Of a DNA stretch of 64,000 nucleotides, positions 1-11,194 are shown piece after piece (position 1 is the first letter of the stretch; every line of letters starts with the position of its first letter). Made by a program: the position numbers and the translations under genes. Where the stretch lies: assembly GCA_018350325.1 (NCBI GenBank), contig JAEVLN010000025.1, positions 62,001 to 126,000 on the forward strand, written 5' to 3'. The DNA is from Globodera rostochiensis. Taxonomy: Eukaryota; Nematoda; Chromadorea; Rhabditida; Heteroderidae. The notes under the pieces are model-generated. The model saw nothing but the letters and a program-made list of their open reading frames with translations, did not search any database and was not told the origin of the DNA.

Positions 1-2203
1 ACTTGCTCATGTGCCAGTTTCGATTTGGTGGCATTAAATGGAAATGGTACAAAAATGCCAAATACAGTACAAACATTTTCGCGTTGGTCGGATTGGAGTT
101 ATTTTTCTCAATTTATTTTCTTGCGATTTTAATCCCAAAATAATTTTTATTTAATTAATTTTTTGTCATTTTCATAAATGAGAGATGCGGCGGCGGACAC
201 TTTGAGAGGTCAAAACAACGAAATTGAGGCGAACAATGACAAAGAATCCATGGCTGATCAGGAAAAGGAGGAGGAACAAACAAAGCTCGATCAGGCAAAT
301 TCTGTACAACAAAAAACTGATCAAAAAGCGCTGTGTGCCCCGATTGATCCAGTGGGTTTGGTAGAGAAAGGACTTGAGGACCGATCGAGAATCTCTAAAT
401 TTCGTTGATCGAGATTACGATCAAGAATCTCGACGAGATTTTCAATCGTCCTTTCTCTAGTTTAAACTTTAAAGAGATCGGCTGATGTCAAAATGCCGTG
501 TTCAAGTTAATACAACTTTTTAGCAATTCAATGAGCGTGGAGTGCAGCAACTGACCAACTTTTTGGAGCAGTTTGTTGAAGGACAGAATAAAATGTTTGA
601 GGAACAAAAGGAAACGAACAGAATGCTTCAGAAGCAAATGAACGAATTAGAAAACTGTTTCAAAAAACAGCTCGAAAAGGTGGGTTAGGAATTATTTTAG
701 ATACTGCCGTCGGTGACGATAGGCACCGCTAAATTTTGAAATTTTTTAAAATATCCATTAGCTCAAAAACCCATCAATTTTTCGTCGTTAGTTTTGGTAA
801 GAAGAAGAGATAAACCGGTGTCCAATTCTATTTTAAGCATTATACTTACATTTAAATGTTATTTAAAATTAAATTATTAAGGGAATGAATCTGCTAGAGA
901 AAAAATTGAGTGCAAAGATGGAGCAGTATCAGAAACAACAGCAACTGAACATCGGCGACGTGTTGACTGAAGCAAATGGTAGGGAAATTGTTGTTTAAAT
1001 GCTTTCAATAATTGAAAAATCATATTTAAATTAAAATAACAAATTATTAGGGCTAATCCAACAACAAAATCAATGGGATTCCGCTGCATGTCACAAGAAC
1101 CTAACGCTCTCTGAGCCCAATCAATTGATTTTCAAATTTTCTGCAGAGGAATGGGGTAAATATTATTCTGTTAAAGTGATTTGATTAACTAAATTTGATT
1201 ATTTGTTGAATTGATTTACTTTTCAGGGAATAATCGCTCTGTGCGCGCTGCACAGGCAATTCCAAATGAGAAATCCGGCATTTTCTACTACGAAGTGAAA
1301 ATATTAGCACAAATAAAGTAAAAGTTAAAAAATAAATGCTTAATAAGCATTTCTCTTAAAAAATTATATTTACATAGCATTCTTTTCATTGGATTTGCGC
1401 CAAGAGAAATGCCATTAAACCAATTTGTTGGAGATTTCAATGGCACTTACGCATACGCAAGCTGGGGCACTTTAATGGGACACGCCGTTGAGGGATTCGT
1501 CCACAGCGTTAGACATCCTGTCATCGAAGGAAAGCCCAAATTTGGCGTCGGCGACGTCATCGGATGCGGCGTCAATTTGGCAACACGCCAAATTATTTAT
1601 ACAAAGAATGGACAGCGTTTGGGTGGGTGGGAGAAAGAAAAAGACGAACCGGGCCACTAGCGTCCCGGCCACTACGTCCCGGCCACTAGCGTCCCGGCCA
1701 CTAGCGTCCCGGCCACTACGTCCCGGCCACTAGCGTCCCGGCCACTAGCGTACCTCCCGGCCACTAGCGTACCTCCCGGCCACTAGCGTACCTCCCGGCC
1801 ACTAGCGTACCTCCCGGCCACTAGCGTCCCGGTTTTTGCTTTTTTGTTTGTCTATGGGTACTTTTCCGTTTTATACGACCCCCTCCCTAAATCTGCTGGG
1901 ACGCTAGTGGCCTGGGACGCAGTGGCCGGGACGCTAGTGGCACGGTAATGACCCCTACTCAGAAAAAGAAAAATGAATAAAATTAAAGGGGGCAAAATGT
2001 CATTTTTAAGAAATAATACATTAAATTTGTAAATTATTGTTGCTTAACTAATTTAACATATTTTCGTTATTTATTTGTTTATTTTTGCAGACACCGCCTT
2101 TTTGTTTGTCAATTCTACCGCCGATTTGTTTGCATGCGTTACGTTTGGAAATGACGCTAAAATTGAAGCAAATTTTGGACCGAATTTTGAATACAAATTC
2201 TGA
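1..2203 (+). CDS. SPRY (B30.2) domain gene A, coiled coil plus SPRY, 5' end outside window
   Basis: A protein with an acidic N-terminal part, a coiled coil rich in Q/E/K, and a C-terminal SPRY domain of the RBP/SPRYSEC type found in cyst nematodes. SPRY domains bind partner proteins. Exons I read: 1-46, an acidic segment from 178, 524-679, 882-978, 1051-1155, 1227-1317, 1378-1622 and 2091-2203 (TGA). From 524 onward the intron phases agree throughout. SPRY landmarks are [40 protein letters not shown] and [11 protein letters not shown]. No signal peptide is visible, since the true start is missing. The link between exon 1 and the acidic segment is unresolved: no AG acceptor sits in the expected place. 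The acidic segment appears fused, by deletion, to what is a later exon in copies B and C. The last intron (1623-2090) is enlarged by a fold-back repeat. The family call is secure; the N-terminal structure is not. Confidence 0.8.
362..459. mobile_element. Small MITE with TAGAGAAAGGAC terminal inverted repeats
   Basis: The ends read TAGAGAAAGGAC and GTCCTTTCTCTA, a perfect 12-base inverted repeat. The interior repeats the motif GAGAATCTC-like in both orientations. It lies in an intron of SPRY gene A, just after the acidic segment. Related elements start with TAGAG at 17679, 41612, 47421 and 48553. No clean target-site duplication is visible here. Confidence 0.6.
706..730 (+). repeat. Diverged copy of the dispersed GC hairpin
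   Basis: A weak relative of the hairpin repeat (best copy 19140-19163), followed by the typical AAATTTTGAAATT context. It sits in an intron of SPRY gene A. Confidence 0.4.
1649..1945. mobile_element. Fold-back element with 15-base arm unit GCCACTAGCGTCCCG
   Basis: The left arm is about nine head-to-tail copies of GCCACTAGCGTCCCG and close variants (1651-1830). The right arm (1897-1945) is the same unit inverted. Between them lies about 65 bases of unique sequence. The outer ends match as ACCGGGCCACTAGCG against the inverse of CGCTAGTGGCACGGT. The element fills much of the last intron of SPRY gene A. No target-site duplication was recognised. The unit differs by only two bases from that of the 4.3 kb array at 19761-24049. 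Confidence 0.75.
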
Positions 2204-2785
2204 TGAGGGGAAGCCCCGGCGAATTAAGTGAAAGACGCGGTTAAATTTATTTTCTTGTTGAGAGGATACTTTCAAATTTCAATTTCAGAAATGAGCAATA
2301 TGATTATTAAATTGTTTCTAATTGGGGCAGATGATTTGTGAATAGAAAACTGCTTTCTAATTCTTTAAAAAACATTCAATTTTGGTTTACTTTTGGCCAA
2401 TAATTGTTGACCTAAAATGGAAAAGCCGAATGGGCGCAAAGTTAATCAAAAATGCAAATCGCATAAATTAACAAAACGATAAAATATACGATCTAACTTG
2501 TATTATTAAATAAAATAATTAAAAATAATAATTCTAAAAAAGATTAGAAGATTAATTCTCGTGATTTTTTTTCGTGGAAAAATTGATCCCCACCCCCCCC
2601 CCCCCCCTTAAAAAGGGCACGTCTTTTGAAAAATATCATAAAAAAATAATTTTTAATTCCTATCCTAATAAATGGCTTAAATAAATGAAGAATGAACTCA
2701 GAAAACTTGCCTCACTATCAGTAAAATTAGCCTTCTATCGGAGGTTATATTCAGAAATATTCAGTTAAAATTTAAAAAAAAAGGA
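2204..2785. other. Intergenic, AT-rich, with poly-C tract
   Basis: No gene is seen. A run of C at about 2590-2607 is present. The stretch near 2545-2585 resembles 60965-61005 (shared phrase GATTAATTCTCGTGATTTT), so it is probably part of a dispersed repeat. Confidence 0.6.
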
Positions 2786-2904
2786 AGCTTACAGCACCGC
2801 CGATTCCCAGGACGTCTCCGTTCCAAGTACTAAGGAGGCCCAACGTTGCTTAACTTGCCAGATCGGACGGGATGGCGTGCTTTCAACGTGGTATGGTCGT
2901 AAGC
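2786..2904 (-). rRNA. 5S rRNA, copy 1
   Basis: On the minus strand the 119-base sequence starts GCTTACGACCATACC and contains the conserved blocks GCCATCCCGTCCGATCTGGC and AAGTTAAGCAACG. It ends with the terminal complement GTAAGCT. Length and blocks match nematode 5S rRNA. Compared with copy 2 at 6975-7093 it differs at only a few bases, mainly at the 3' end (GGTGCTGTAAGC here, GGTGTTGTAGGC there). It lies downstream of a damaged SL RNA unit (3123-3193), in opposite orientation to copy 2. Confidence 0.93.
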
Positions 2905-3122
2905 GATGCTTTCGTGAGGGAAACCAACCAAATGTGTGGCTTTTTGTCCCTTTGGTGACGCTTAAACAGATATTGGACAATTCTTAAAGAATAATTAATT
3001 CTCTGTATAATTTTCTCAAAAATAAAGTGAATTTGGCCGAAACAATTCTCGCAAACGAAAACCCCTGCAAAACTCCAACCTTCTCATCGTAAACACACAA
3101 TGTTTAAAAACAAATCTAAACA

Positions 3123-3193
3123 CCGCCCAGTTGAGGGCAGCCCAATTCCAAAATTTATTCCATGCCCACACATATTTTGGGCAGGATACACCG
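3123..3193 (-). pseudogene. SL RNA gene remnant (leader exon lost)
   Basis: On the minus strand this carries the SL RNA stem (CCTGCCC...GTGGGCATGG) and the Sm-type site AAATTTTGG seen in the intact unit at 6656. Its downstream flank leads into 5S copy 1 just as in the other unit. Where the 22-base leader and its GT donor should lie (about 3195-3235) the sequence is unrelated (GAGGGAGAGGGCACC). It is therefore read as a pseudogene. Confidence 0.65.
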
Positions 3194-3235
3194 GTAATAG
3201 TGAAGATGGTGCCCTCTCCCTCATTTAAAAAAAAA

Positions 3236-4817
3236 TAAAATTGTTTTCAAAGTCGAGAAAGTGGTGTTCCTGGGGATTTTCGGGCGCGTAAAAGGGCGAG
3301 TGATCCCCAGCGGGCTCTTCGTGTTCTTTGAAATATTTTGGTCGTTTCCCAACAATTTTCGTCAAATTACAAACTGTCTAGTTTTGGCCTCCCACCTTTA
3401 GAGCAGTAACAATTTACGTAAATTAATCTCAAAAAACAATAAAAAGAGGAACAGCTAAATTGACATTTGTAGAAAATCTTAACTTTTATATTCAAAAAAT
3501 TCGAACTTGATTGATAAAATCGTGCTTTTGTTCTATTCAAGCTTCGGAATTTTCGAACTACAACATTCCCGTGAAACAGGAGTTTGGCACATTTTGTTGT
3601 TTGGTCCGATTATATTTAATTAGGTAGGTCAGTTGTGTCGTTGTTCTTTGAACTCTCTGATTAAGATAGTGTTGGGGGAGGGCGGTGAAGATGAACATCA
3701 CCAGACATCGGCCGTCCTACTCGCTCTGTCCGTCCGTGCCCACTCATTCCACCACCAAATGCCGCCAAATGGCGGAACAATTTCCATTTTTTCACTCATT
3801 TATGAATATGAACACAAATGCTTTACGCTATATGCACTAGACAATGTACCTACTATATCAAGTGTTTCCAAATTATTCCTTTGATTTGTCTTTATTTTTG
3901 GATGCCGTCGCCCGTTTTGTGGCAGGACAAAATTACTAATGGACAATTCCTAATAAGTAGGCCCCGGATTTTTATGTTTATTATTTTTTTCCTGAACGCA
4001 TCTTGCTCTGAAAAACACGAAAAAAAATCAAGAGTTTTTACACAGCGACCGTTTTTCATCGAGTTATTAAGTCCTAGCCTGGCGGAAAAAAGTCTTTCCC
4101 CAAACGACACAAATTTGTTCACCAAATAAATTACACATTGATTCGAATCGCATTGTGAAGTGTTCATAAATTTTCTTCACACTATCTACACCAAAATGAT
4201 CCCACTAAAAAATCCCAAGTTTATTGTGAACTGTGTGAGAGAGATATATAGCCAGCCATTGGAAGGACAAGGCTCATAACTCGCTTCAAAAGATATGTTT
4301 TTTTTTGTCGCAAAATGACCTTAATGCGGCAAAATCTAATGAAAAGTACGGTTACACGCAATAAATCAAATTTTTATTGGGTTTGCTTCAAATGTCTTAA
4401 TAATTTGCCGCCGACCGCTACCAATTTCTGTTTACTTTTTTAAATTATTTAATTAAAAAAATATTTTTATTATCCCACAAGCATTGTAAATGTTAGGTCA
4501 ATCCCCCCCCCCCCCCGCCAATTCCCCCATCAATTAATCATAATTTACTTTTAGGCAAATCCCCCCCCCCCCCCCATAAACACACACACACAGCGACCAA
4601 CCCTTCAAATATGCCGCCAATTTACTTTTTTGATAATAAAATTATTTTAAAATTTTTCCTTTTTTTGGTTCGGTGTATTTTGTCAGTAAAACAACGTTTT
4701 TGAACCTTTAAATTGTATATGGGAGGGATCCCGGCCCCGTGTCCCGGTGTTAAAATGGCATCCCTTTCAGTTAGCGTCGTTATAATCATAAAAATATTTG
4801 AATTGCAACAAAAAAGA
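3236..4817. other. Intergenic region upstream of F-box-like gene 1
   Basis: No convincing gene. Two long poly-C tracts (about 4502-4516 and 4561-4576) and a short CA run (4580-4592) are present. Open frames of 80-100 codons at 3633-4129 occur in several frames with no family resemblance, and they look like chance. Confidence 0.5.
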
Positions 4818-6139
4818 ATGTCGGACAATACAAAGGAAGCGTCGCAAAAACGATTGAAAGAAATGTGAGTTTTATTTTGAAGAGACTATAAGCAATAAAT
4901 TCAGTTTCATTTGTGCCGACGTTTTGTTCGATGTTTTCACATTTTGTACACCATTTTTGCTCGGACTGAAAGTGGCACTGATCAGCGATCGATTTGATCG
5001 TTTGGTGGACGCCCATTTTAAATTGAAGGAATGGACGTTTGGCGATTTGCACATTCGTCGCGCAGTCGAAGGAAATGGCGCTGAAATTGTCAAACGCTTT
5101 GGAAACTGGTATGAAGTGGTCGAGCACCGTTTGTCAATCCCCCAAAAACCGCTTCCTGGCAAAGTGATCGGATTCGAACGACTGACCATAAGGTCTTTTC
5201 AGCATTTAAATTTGTTGGGTTTTTCATAAGCTTTCAGTTACATCGACCGAAGTGTCATCGAATTTCTTCGAAGCATTCGCCGACTTTTCGACTCCAAATG
5301 CATCAATCTTTTAGTCGTAACATTGCAAAACCGCAGTTGGGAAATCATTTGGCCATTGATCAACGACAAAATTTGCGGCATTTCTTTGTATTCCGTCACT
5401 TTCGACTATTTGCGCCAATTCTCTCCGGCCATTCTCCGCAAATGTGCAAAACTCCGATTTATCCATTCCGTCAGCGGTTTTCCCAAATTTCCGGCCGATG
5501 ACAGTGCCGACGCTTCTTCTGGACAAGCTTCGGCCAAATGGTTGCGCATGCCCCGCGGGGATGGACTTCCAAAGGTGTTGAGCTGCGGATTTTGTCCGAT
5601 AGGAATGGAAGGACTCAAACAAGTGACTTTTACTGTAATCGCCGATTTAAATTAATTTTTATGCCATTTTAGGAATTTGTCAATGCGACAGATCCTTTGA
5701 ATTTTATCATCTTTCATTATTATTATTCTTGTGTTGGCATTGTGCCATTTGAGCTGGCGAACAATTTGACGGGGGAACGATTGGTATGCCGACGCTTTGA
5801 CAAACGTGCCGGCGTCAATTGGCTTTTGGTCCGTTGTCCAATTGAGCGCGACGAAGACAAATGGGCCGAGTGGGAAAAGGAGGCGACTGAATGGAATTGG
5901 CGTCGCCCGTGGAATAGCATCGACATTAACCTCAACCAAAGTGACGTCAGCGACGGGTTAGGATGGATTTTACCCCCCCGGGGGGGGGGGGATAATTAGT
6001 GGAGGGGAAATGGCGGGAAGGTTACTAATAGACCTTACGATATTTTTGAATGTTCAGACTGTTTGACGCAAACGAAGGTCCAAGTGAACCCAAAAAGGCA
6101 AAGAACTCTGAGGACGAATGGAATTTGAATTTAAATTAA
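4818..6139 (+). CDS. Nematode F-box-like family protein 1
   Basis: A five-exon gene: 4818-4864, 4905-5192, 5238-5622, 5673-5956, 6058-6139 (TAA). All four introns are short and the phases agree. The N-terminus ([11 protein letters not shown], then [13 protein letters not shown]...[13 protein letters not shown]) looks like a degenerate F-box helix bundle. It is followed by a long C-terminal region with conserved blocks [52 protein letters not shown] and the tail GPSEPKK. I recognise this layout as a family expanded in cyst nematodes. If it acts like other F-box proteins, it would select substrates for SCF ubiquitin ligases, but that is inference. Intron 4 holds a C8G11-like palindrome near 5981-5994. 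A full paralogue lies at 7280-10304. Confidence 0.85.
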
Positions 6140-6286
6140 ATCAACCTTTGAAAATGGACTAATTGAATTGTTTTTCATCCGATAACTCTTAAGGCTTAAC
6201 ATTTATTTTCCCTAAAAAGCGTTCGTCTTTGGTTTAAAAACACGAGTCTAATTTGTAAGGTACTTTGTGTTTCTGCGAGTCCATCT

Positions 6287-6547
6287 GTGGCATTGGATAA
6301 ATTTTTGGAAATGCTCTTAAATCGTGAATTTGAAATAAAGTATAATGCCCTAACGAAACACTTGACGGCTTTTTTGAGAGCATCAAAGACACTTCTTGGT
6401 AAAAAAAACACGGGTATAAAAATGACTAACATTTTTGTTTTAAATCCCAAACTGGAAGAGAGAATGATGTTCAATGCGGAAGAAAATGTGCGGAGAGTGA
6501 AGAGAGCAGCAGTCGCCGAGTGGAATAAAAGAGAGTGGAATGAGTGA
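6287..6547 (+). CDS. Hypothetical charged protein, 86 aa
   Basis: An open frame from ATG to TGA rich in K, R, E and N (FLEMLLNREFE, LTKHLTAFLRASK, AAVAEWNKREW). No family is recognised. The opposite strand is also open over 137 codons, so composition alone may explain it. It lies between F-box-like gene 1 and the SL RNA gene. Confidence 0.25.
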   Translation: MALDKFLEMLLNREFEIKYNALTKHLTAFLRASKTLLGKKNTGIKMTNIFVLNPKLEERMMFNAEENVRRVKRAAVAEWNKREWNE

Positions 6548-6655
6548 TCAACTATTGGCATAGCAAGTGCTGGGATCCGACCCAAAAATGCACGCACAGC
6601 ATCCAACATTTGCTTTGATCAAAACATTCATTCTCCCCACGGCGTTTCTTTCTTC

Positions 6656-6765
6656 GGTTTAATTACCCAATTTTGAGGTACTTTTGGTGTTATCCTGCCC
6701 AAAATATGTGTGGGCATGGAATAAATTTTGGAATTGCTCTGACACGAAGTGGGCGGTGCTTAAAT
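6656..6765 (+). ncRNA. Spliced leader RNA (SL1-like variant)
   Basis: The leader exon is 6656-6677: GGTTTAATTACCCAA followed by TTTTGAG, with the splice donor GT at 6678. It matches nematode SL1 except for one base (T for G at leader position 16). Downstream comes a stem (CCTGCCC pairing with the GGGCATGG side) and an Sm-like site AAATTTTGG at about 6724-6732, in the order expected for an SL RNA. The SL is donated by trans-splicing to the 5' ends of mRNAs. The 5S gene follows about 300 bases downstream in the same direction, the classic nematode 5S/SL arrangement. The 3' end is approximate. Confidence 0.88.
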
Positions 6766-6974
6766 TTGTCTTAAAGATGTGTGTTTACGACGACAAGGTC
6801 GAGTTTTGCAGAAGTTTTCGTTTGCGAAGATTTGTTTCGGCCAAATTCACATTCGATTTTTGAGAAAATTATAACAGAGAATAATTATTCTTTACAAATT
6901 GTCCATTATCTGTTTAAGCGTCACCAAAGGGACAAAAAGCCACACATTTGGTTGGTTTCCCTCACGAAAGCATC

Positions 6975-7093
6975 GCTTACGACCATACCACGTTGAAAGC
7001 ACGCCATCCCGTCCGATCTGGCAAGTTAAGCAACGTTGGGCCTCCTTAGTACTTGGAACGGAGACGTCCTGGGAATCGGCGGTGTTGTAGGCT
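6975..7093 (+). rRNA. 5S rRNA, copy 2
   Basis: A 119-base sequence beginning GCTTACGACCATACC with the same conserved blocks as copy 1, ending GTAGGCT. It is downstream of the SL RNA gene at 6656 and inverted relative to copy 1 at 2786-2904. A T run (7099-7107) just after the end could terminate Pol III. Confidence 0.93.
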
Positions 7094-7279
7094 TACTTTT
7101 TTTTTAAATTTTTTAACTGGATATTTTCTTTGTTCAAAAAATATTAGCACTCTTTTGTTAATTTGGAAAAAGTGAAGATATCAAAAACTTTGTTTATATA
7201 TCAATCGGCAATTGAGAGCGGCCTTCTTATAATCGGCATTTTTTCCAATGACCAAATTTATCTCCAAATTTCGACGTCC

Positions 7280-10200
7280 TCAGCAGTTCTTTCTCTTTTT
7301 GGGCTCACTCGGACCGTCGTTTGCGTCGTCAAGCAGTCTGAAAATTAGGAAATATCCGCGATTTTTAGGGAGCACTTTTCGATTTTTTACAATTTTTCTT
7401 AAGAAATTTTCGAAAAATTGCCGAAATAGGCATTTATATGCACTAATTTTGGGGCGCCGACATTTCATACACTAAGCAATAAAACGACATTTCATACACG
7501 CGACATTTCATACACTAAGCAATAAAACGACATTTCATACACGCGACATTTCATACACTAAGCAATAAAACGACATTTCATACACGCGACATTTCATACA
7601 CTAAGCAATAAAACGACACTTCATACACGCGACATTTCATACACTAAGCAATAAAACGACATTTCATACACGCAACATTTCATACACTAAGCAATAAAAC
7701 GACATTTCATACACTAAGCAATAAAACGACATTTCATACACTAAGCAATAAAACGACATTTCATACACGCGACATTTCATACACCCAAAATTTCATCCAC
7801 TAAACAAAAATATGATATTATTCTAAGAAAAAGCCCGCCCGGTTTCTGTCGGGTTTCCTACCCTTATTAGGCCGGCTATGGTTCAGTTTACAAACAGTAA
7901 TCATATTTTTATCAAATTTATTCTTGTTCAAATGGCTTTGTATTTTTCGTCTGAATATATTTTTTGCAAATTTTTTTTGTTTACGTTCAATATTTTGTGC
8001 ATCTTGCCATTGTGAGTTAAAAGTGAAAGCATTTGGATGGATCCGGAGCGCGCGTGTATGAAATGTCAAATTTTAGGTTCATGTATGAAGTGTCGTTTTT
8101 TTGCTTAGTGTATGGTGTCGCGTGTATGAAATGTCGCGTGTGTGAAGTGTCGTATTTAGGTTCATGTATGAAGTGTCGTTTTTTGCTTAGTCTATGAAAT
8201 GTCATCCTACCCTAATTTTTGCGTAAAAATGACGGCCCTTAATTGCCCCCCCCGGCTTGAAATCCATCCTCACCCGTCGTCGATGCCCCCGTCGTTGAAG
8301 TTAATGTGGATGACGCTATTCAACGGACGACACCAAATCAGCTCAGCTGCTTCATTCTCCCACTCGGCCCATTTCTTTTCGTCGCGCTCAATTGGACAAC
8401 GAACCAACAACCAATTATTGTATTTGTCAAAGCGTCGCAACAACAAACGTTCCCCCGTCAAATTATTCTTCAGTTCGTATGGTTTGTCATCAAAGGAAAA
8501 AAAAAAGATGATAAAATTCAAAGGATCGGTCGAATTGACAAATGCCTAAAAAATGGCACATAAATTAATTTAAATCGGAGAATATAACAAAATTCAAAAT
8601 CACTTGTTTGAGTCCTTCGATTCCTATCGGACAAAAACGGCATTTCAACACTTTCGGAAGTCCATCTCCGCGGGGTGTACACAACCATTTGGCAGATGCT
8701 TGGTAAGAAGAAGAGCCGGCACTGTCATCGGCCGAGCCCAAGCGAAAAACAAAATCGAATTGGATCACTCGAAGCTTTGCACAATTGTGAGGAAAAGTCG
8801 GAAATAATTGGCGCAAACGGATGAAAGTGGAGAAAGACAAGTCACAAAACTCGCAAATGTTGTCATTGATCAACGGCCAAATCTTCTGCCAAATGATTTC
8901 CCAACTGCGTTTTTGGTCGACGGATGTTCCGATTGAAAGATTGACCCCTTTCGAGTCAAAAAGTGGGCGGAGGCTTTGGAGAAATTCGATGGCACTTTGG
9001 TCAATGTAACTAAAGCGGCATTCAGAGGAGCTATATAACAGCGTTCGTTCTCATTTTAAAGAGGTCCGATATGCCTTTTTTTAAAGCATTTTTTATATTT
9101 TGTTTAAAGCTGAGTGATCTAAATACTTTTTGAATGCAAAAAAATCAGCGAAATTTTAACCCCAATATTTTGCGTAATTTTGGAAATTCAAAAGGAGTCA
9201 ATTTTTCGAAAAATATGTTTTCCCAAAAAAAAACAATTTTATGAATAGAGTTAAAAAAACGCTAAATAGATAATTAGCTTTTTATCTCTATAAAAAATAC
9301 GGTATTTGGGGTAAGCGTCCTTTTACGTTCGGTATTTGAGATTTCTGGTATTTGTGAAGAATTTTCGTTTAAATTTTGAATAAACTTAAGACAGATGGTC
9401 AAATTAGTAGTTTCTTTCTCATTGCTTTTTGAATAAATTTGCCTGGCGGGCGCCTATGGTAAAATACCCAACTCGTTACTTTTTAGAAATGCTCCTTTCT
9501 CTGTTCTCTTATAATCTAACACTATTCTCTTTTTTACATTTCTCTATTTAACACACGGGATAGCGAGTTGGCGCCTATCGCCTTCCTCCACAGCAGCAGA
9601 AGTGAAGCAGAATTAGCACAAAAAAAAAACAAATTGTATTTTGAATGCCACTAGATGCACAAACTGCTGCTTGGGATTTTGAAATCATTTCAAACAAAAT
9701 ATGCAAATTCTAATGAATAAATTGTTTTAAAAAAATGTGCCCTTTATTTGACCATCAAAATTTTATTTATTTTTATATCTTGTCCTTGATTTTTATGTCT
9801 TTGGACTTATCGTACCCCTGCTTTTAAATGACCTGCTGAACTGACCTTATCGTAATACGTCCGAATCCGGCCACTTTGTCTGGAAGTGAATTTTGGGGGA
9901 TTGACAGCCGATCAATTTTACTGCCATTGAATTTGACAATTTCAGCGCCATTCCCTTTGACTGCGCGCCAAATTGCCAATTGACCCAACGACCATTCCTT
10001 CAATTTAAAATGGGCGTCCACCAAACGATCAAATCGATCGCTGATCAGTGCCACTTTCAGTCCGAGCAAAAATGGTGCACAAAATGTGAAAACATCGAAC
10101 AAAACGTCGGCACAAATGAAACTAAAGAATAGATAATAAAATCAGGACCGGATTGAGTCCGAGTAATTTACTTGATTTTTAGGCTAATTTGATGGATACT

Positions 10201-10304
10201 TTTTATTCTTCGTTTACCAACAGCAAATACCTATTACAATACTAACTAATGAAAACTCACATTTTTTTCAATTGTTTCTGTGCTTCTCTCGGATTGTCCG
10301 ACAT
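7280..10304 (-). CDS. Nematode F-box-like family protein 2, introns enlarged by repeats
   Basis: A minus-strand paralogue of the gene at 4818-6139. Exons: 10304-10261 ([11 protein letters not shown]), 10121-9846 ([19 protein letters not shown]), 9009-8604 ([26 protein letters not shown]), 8544-8274 ([24 protein letters not shown]), 7337-7280 (GPSEPKK, then TGA). Donors, acceptors and phases match the paralogue exon for exon. In the paralogue the introns are 40-101 bases. Here intron 2 is about 836 bases and intron 4 about 936 bases, the latter containing the fold-back element 7451-8212. The coding frame is open in every exon, so the gene may still work despite the inserts. The N-terminal F-box assignment rests on resemblance only. 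Confidence 0.82.
7451..8212. mobile_element. Fold-back element, arm core CATTTCATACAC (family b)
   Basis: The left arm (7451-7800) repeats CGACATTTCATACACG, interleaved with the spacer TAAGCAATAAAA. The right arm (8045-8212) is the same motif inverted (GTGTATGAAATGTCG). The centre (7800-8045) has a unique core including GTCCGGAGCG-like sequence (here ATCCGGAGCG). The ends are GGGGCGCCGACATTTCAT on the left and ATGAAATGTCATCCTACC on the right. It sits in intron 4 of F-box-like gene 2. The core and ends match element c at 55179-55534, but there the arms carry ATATAC instead of ATACAC. Confidence 0.8.
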
Positions 10305-10471
10305 TTATTGATTGTTGTTGAAATCCAAATATAATTACCTATACTTACGATTAAATGAGGTTAAAATGAATTTTTAATTGTTATTTTAAACAAATGTTCA
10401 GCAGGGAGGGGTGGAAATTTATTTTTTAAAAAACTGAAATATTTTTTTAGGGGGGGGGGGGGGGTGGCGGT

Positions 10472-10495
10472 CGGCGGTGCCGATAGGCGCCGCCG
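10472..10495 (+). repeat. Dispersed GC hairpin copy
   Basis: Stem CGGCGGTGCC, loop GATA, stem GGCGCCGCCG. Preceded by a G run and followed by AAAATTTTGAATTTTT. Confidence 0.75.
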
Positions 10496-10942
10496 GAGAA
10501 AATTTTGAATTTTTAACTTAATTTGTTAAGAAATTGTAGCCAAAATTTTAAAATGTAATTTTTTGAAGCTTTTTATGAATGGTAAGGGGTCCGGCCCGGA
10601 AATTTTTTCTAAAAAAAAGACAACAAGATTTGTTAAGAAAATTGTCCAAAATTAGGAATGTTGCAAAACAAAGGGCCTCCCCCCCCTGATTTTTTGATTT
10701 CGTCCAACCAAAAAATGAAATGAATGTAAATTATTATCAAATATTTTTTTATAATCGAAAAAATTTAAAAGAATTTTTAGAATTGTTTACACGACCATAA
10801 ATTTCAGAGGAATTCAAAAAAACCATTTACATACATAGTCGGGGGCAGGCCAAAATCCGCAAGCCGCAACCCCAAAAAGATCTTTTTTTGGACCAAAAAT
10901 GCGCCTCTAAAAAATTGATTTAATTTTCTGGGAAGGAGAGCC

Positions 10943-10966
10943 CGGCGGTGCCGACAGGCGCCATCG
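10943..10966 (+). repeat. Dispersed GC hairpin copy, degraded
   Basis: Stem CGGCGGTGCC, loop GACA, then GGCGCCATCG. Two stem positions on the 3' side are mismatched. Confidence 0.65.
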
Positions 10967-11170
10967 GGAAAAATTTCGGGATTTTTGCTAAGAAATTTCA
11001 TTTTTGGTAAAAATCGGGATTGGGATTTTGACTTTTCAAAAAGCGGGATTGGGATTAATCGCGATTGATAATTATTAAAAATATTTTTCTCATTTTCTAC
11101 AACTTCTATTGCCTCATTCATCATAAATTTTTTTTGAGATTATGATTAACTTTTCAAGGGGGGGGGGGGT

Positions 11171-11194
11171 CGGCGGTGCCGATAGGCGCCGCCG
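11171..11194 (+). repeat. Dispersed GC hairpin copy
   Basis: Full stem-loop with GATA loop, preceded by a 12-base G run (11158-11169). Confidence 0.75.

Noticed and set aside
2789..2980. 63-codon protein (and its twin at 6899-7090)
   Set aside because: It overlaps the 5S rRNA genes and their flanks. The similarity of the two is due to the RNA gene, not to a protein.
6196..6609. 137-codon minus-strand protein
   Set aside because: No family resemblance; the plus strand over the same bases is also open, and neither has splice or homology support.
7460..7790. Regularly spaced repeats resembling a CRISPR array
   Set aside because: Spacers are themselves repeats, an inverted second arm exists, and the host is a eukaryote.
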